Source: CAIYMF01 sp943329595
GTDB taxonomy: Bacteria; Actinomycetota; Actinomycetes; S36-B12; CAIYMF01
Assembly (NCBI GenBank): GCA_943329595.2
Contig: CALQEM020000049.1
Location: 1 to 17,268 of the forward strand
Reading direction: 5' to 3'
DNA length: 17,268 bases
The notes below the pieces were generated by a model. That model was not told where the DNA came from. It did not search any database and saw only the letters and a program-made list of their open reading frames with translations. Shown in pieces: positions 15,056 to 17,268 of this stretch (within the stretch, counting starts at the first letter, position 1; the number at the start of each line of letters is the position of its first letter). Made by a program: the position numbers and the translations under genes.

Positions 15056-16176
15056 GCGTTCTCCTCGTCTCGCAGCGACGTCGGGAGCGCCCGGCCACTG
15101 AGTCCCTGCCACCAGTCTGGGAGCTCGCTGAGCTCGGGCACGTGAACCTCCTGCACCCGGTTGCGGTACGCGACGAACGCGGCGTGTCCACCCTCGAGTA
15201 GCCGCACGAGCACCTCCTCGGTGTTGTAGGGCTCGCCCGGATCGTATCCGTGCGACCACATGGCAAACACGCGAATCGGCCCAGAATGTGTCGCGCAGAT
15301 GATGCGGGCCCCGGGGGCCGATGCAGCCACGTTCTGGAAGCCGGCCCAGAACCGACGCACCGTGGCCGAGGGTGGCTCGAAGTTGAGCATGGGAATCTGG
15401 GTCCAGAAGGTGATGGGATCGCCCCCGCCCTGCTGGGTGCGCCAGAACCGGTCGATCTCGACCAGCCACTGGGGGCGCTCGCCGAGCGCCACGCGCTCGT
15501 ACTTCTCCATCTCCTTCTGGTACTGCCGGAACGCCGCCGTGACGTCGCAGAGACCCTCGGGCGTTTGCACCTGGAAGTTGCGGAACTCGGCCATCGGCGT
15601 GACCTCGGAGATGTCGGCCTCGCGGCCCCACATGATGAGGCCGTCGACGAGTCCCTTACGGATCTGCTCGGCGGTCTGCTTGGCACGGTTGGTGTCGGCG
15701 CACACGATGCGCACCTGCTCGCCGGGCTTGACGCCCTTGGAGATGTCGAACCCGCGCCGGTGCGACTGCCACGAGCCCATGGGCGTGAGCCCGGACTCGG
15801 TGGAGTAACCCTGAGTCTCACCGTGGCGGATGATGTGAATCTGGTTGACCACCGTGCGGTCCTGCGTGGACGACTCGGGCACGATCTCCTTCGACCGCAC
15901 GCTGACCGCGGCAGCACGCGTAACGCCGAGGTTGGTGCCCTCCCACTCCGGAACCCGCTGCTCGAGCGCATTAGCGCCGCTCTGCCGGTCGCGGAATCGG
16001 CGCAGGTACAGCGGCCCACTGCCCTCGCGGTCGTCGATGTTGTTGGCCTTGCCGCCGGCCGCCTCACGCTGCTGGTAGCGCTGGAGGTAGGCGGGGGCGT
16101 CGACACGCTCGGTGCGCGGCAGGCTGATGGAAGCGCTCGCCGCATCCGGGCCGCCGGGGGCCTGCATCGTGGTCAT
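15052..16176 (-). CDS. Histidine phosphatase superfamily protein with long N-terminal extension
   Basis: A 374-residue protein. Its core from about residue 110 is a branch-2H phosphatase: IHIIRHGETQGYS (catalytic His118 in RHGE, 117-120), CADTNRAKQTAEQI (Arg164) and ICATHSGPIR (second catalytic His297). Members remove phosphate from small molecules or proteins through a phosphohistidine. Residues 1-105 are an extra, probably partly unstructured region with two similar segments, APAYLQRYQQREAAGGKA (27-44) and GPLYLRRFRDRQSGANA (54-70), of unknown purpose. The ATG at 16176 has GGAGAG upstream in the 23-nt gap after the dioxygenase gene. It lies directly before, and is coupled to, the kinase ATP-grasp subunit. 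A role in dephosphorylating an aryl-phosphate intermediate or resetting the kinase His is inference. Confidence 0.86.
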   Translation of the reverse strand: MTTMQAPGGPDAASASISLPRTERVDAPAYLQRYQQREAAGGKANNIDDREGSGPLYLRRFRDRQSGANALEQRVPEWEGTNLGVTRAAAVSVRSKEIVPESSTQDRTVVNQIHIIRHGETQGYSTESGLTPMGSWQSHRRGFDISKGVKPGEQVRIVCADTNRAKQTAEQIRKGLVDGLIMWGREADISEVTPMAEFRNFQVQTPEGLCDVTAAFRQYQKEMEKYERVALGERPQWLVEIDRFWRTQQGGGDPITFWTQIPMLNFEPPSATVRRFWAGFQNVAASAPGARIICATHSGPIRVFAMWSHGYDPGEPYNTEEVLVRLLEGGHAAFVAYRNRVQEVHVPELSELPDWWQGLSGRALPTSLRDEENA

Positions 16177-16199
16177 ATCAGGGGACTCTCCGCTCGGGG

Positions 16200-17111
16200 T
16201 CACGTGTGCACCGTGAGGAACTGCTGGTCGACCACGCCGTCGTAGGCGAATAGTGCACGCCCCATCTCGGCCTCGGTCCAGGTAATCGGCTCGGTGTCGG
16301 GATCGGTGTAATAGCCACCGGTGAACACCTCGTTGCGGTTGCCCGCCGGGTCGAAGAAGTACATGCAGTAGCCGCGCGTTGCCCCGTGGCGCGTGGGGTT
16401 CTTCTCGATCGTCACGCCGTGGTAGGCGCACACGTCGGCGGCGTCGCGCAGGTCGTTCCAGTCGTCAACCCAGAAGGCCACGTGGTGGAAGCCGCCGTTG
16501 GGCCCGGTGATCAGCGCAATATCGTGCGACGAGTGGCTCACCTCAAGCCAGGTAGCGATTTGGTAGCCGTCGTCGCCCACCACCTGCTCGGTGAGGTGGA
16601 AGCCGAGCACGTCCTGCAGGAATCTGGTGTTGAGCGCGACGTCCTCGACCGTGAGGAAGATGTGGTCGATGCGCGGTGGCGCGATGCCTACGAGCCCCAT
16701 TGGCTTGGGGGGCGGGTTCAGCAGCGGTAGCAGGTTGCCGATCTGCTGCATGCCGTACACGAGTTCCATCTCGTGCCCGCCCGGGATGCGAAAGCGGATC
16801 GCCTCACCGTGCCCCGGCCCCCACTCGCCCGTGGTGTAGCGGCGCACCTCGATGCCCTCGGCCTCAACCCTGGCCTGGTAGCGGTCGAGGTCGCCGGGCT
16901 CATCGACCTTGAAGCCGAAGTGCTCGAGGCCGTACGTGGGCGCGAAGCTCAGCACGATGCTGTGGTGCTGGTGCTCATCCCAGCACTTGAGGAAAACTCG
17001 CTCGGGCTCGCGCGCAGTTTCATACAGCCCGAGCACCTCGGTGTAGTAGGCCGTGGCGAGCTCGAGGTCGGGCACCCTGATCTCCGCGTGACTCAGTCGC
17101 ATGATGCTCAT
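16200..17111 (-). CDS. XylE-type catechol 2,3-dioxygenase (extradiol, VOC fold)
   Basis: A 303-residue iron(II) extradiol dioxygenase that cleaves catechols next to the two hydroxyls to give hydroxymuconic semialdehydes. It follows the TOL-plasmid XylE sequence from end to end as I recall it: HAEIRVPDLELA at the start, the metal ligands His150 (RIDHIFLTV), His210 (GGFHHVAFWV) and Glu261 (GNRNEVF). The second-shell residues are also present: His196 (SHDIAL), His242 (PTRHGATRG) and Tyr251 (MYFFDPAGNRNE). The tail ITWTEAEMGRAL...FLTVHT also matches. No residue needed for catalysis appears lost. The ATG at 17111 shares one base with the TGA of the upstream paralogue (TGATG). The exact catechol is unknown. 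Confidence 0.92.
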   Translation of the reverse strand: MSIMRLSHAEIRVPDLELATAYYTEVLGLYETAREPERVFLKCWDEHQHHSIVLSFAPTYGLEHFGFKVDEPGDLDRYQARVEAEGIEVRRYTTGEWGPGHGEAIRFRIPGGHEMELVYGMQQIGNLLPLLNPPPKPMGLVGIAPPRIDHIFLTVEDVALNTRFLQDVLGFHLTEQVVGDDGYQIATWLEVSHSSHDIALITGPNGGFHHVAFWVDDWNDLRDAADVCAYHGVTIEKNPTRHGATRGYCMYFFDPAGNRNEVFTGGYYTDPDTEPITWTEAEMGRALFAYDGVVDQQFLTVHT

Positions 17112-17268
17112 CAGGTGTGCACCCTCAGGAATCGCTCGTTGGGGACGCCCTCGTAGTAGAAGACGGCACGGCCGAGGTTCTCCTCGGTCCAGGTGATCGT
17201 CGGGAAGTCGACGTCGGGGCGGTAGCCACCGGTGAACACCTCGTTGCGCGTGCCCAGCGGGTCGAAGA
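17111..17268 (-). CDS. Second XylE-type catechol 2,3-dioxygenase, C-terminal part (cut by window edge)
   Basis: Only the last 51 complete codons are present; the gene continues past the right edge. The visible part reads FDPLGTRNEVFTGGY, then ITWTEENLGRAVFYYEG, ending FLRVHT. It contains the metal-ligand Glu (RNEVF). Aligned without gaps to the end of the neighbouring dioxygenase, 32 of 51 residues are identical, so it is a tandem paralogue. The DNA of the two copies shares a perfect 26-bp stretch (16312-16337 and 17223-17248). Its TGA overlaps the next ATG by one base, so the pair is translated together. Whether it is a complete active enzyme cannot be seen. Confidence 0.88.
   Translation of the reverse strand, partial: FDPLGTRNEVFTGGYRPDVDFPTITWTEENLGRAVFYYEGVPNERFLRVHT

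Noticed and set aside
1..17268. Mobile elements, CRISPR arrays, tRNA or rRNA genes, toxin-antitoxin or phage genes
   Set aside because: I looked for these on both strands and saw no supporting motif, repeat array or cloverleaf. The only direct repeat noted is the 26-bp match within the two dioxygenase paralogues.

Overview
The window is GC-rich, densely packed bacterial DNA. GTG starts, start/stop overlaps such as ATGA and GTGA, and the gene set (DUF5998 protein, GNAT/acyl-CoA-ligase fusion, a second GyrA/ParC-type subunit, Suc/Fer-like protein, adrenodoxin-type FprA reductase) point to an actinobacterium. Micrococcales, probably Microbacteriaceae, is the best guess, inferred from family and gene-order memory rather than a search. 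No rRNA, tRNA, CRISPR array, transposase or integrase is visible, and no stretch over 300 bases lacks a gene.

Left half (1-9554), housekeeping. A minus-strand operon reads from about 4721 down to the left edge: GNAT/NDP-forming acyl-CoA ligase fusion, MFS transporter, DUF5998 protein, and an alkaline-phosphatase-superfamily phosphodiesterase cut by the window edge. The first two junctions are 4-nt overlaps. Divergent from it, a 144-nt gap leads to a topoisomerase IV A subunit (4866-7307). This is translationally coupled to a sucrase/ferredoxin-like [2Fe-2S] protein (7304-8194). That gene converges, 4 nt apart, on a ferredoxin-NADP reductase of the FprA/adrenodoxin reductase type (8199-9554).

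Right half (9664-17268), an apparent aromatic catabolic cluster, all on the minus strand. In transcription order it holds: the end of one XylE-type catechol 2,3-dioxygenase; a complete second one; a histidine-phosphatase protein with a long N-terminal extension; a PPDK/PEP-synthase N-terminal (ATP-grasp) subunit; a separate 603-residue subunit ending in a PEP-utiliser phosphohistidine domain; a Rieske oxygenase alpha subunit; a 108-residue zinc-ribbon-like protein; and a HAD hydrolase. The two dikinase halves resemble phenylphosphate synthase (PpsA/PpsB of Thauera) and the CreH/CreI aryl-phosphate kinase of corynebacterial p-cresol catabolism. They could equally be described as a split rifampin-phosphotransferase-like enzyme.

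Working model (inference): a phenolic substrate is phosphorylated by the split kinase, attacked by the Rieske oxygenase, released by one of two phosphatase-type enzymes, and ring-cleaved at the catechol level by the tandem extradiol dioxygenases. Electrons for the Rieske enzyme might come from the nearby FprA-type reductase, since the cluster shows no reductase of its own here. The cluster is broken by a pair of stacked hairpins between the kinase and Rieske genes, and it continues past the right edge.
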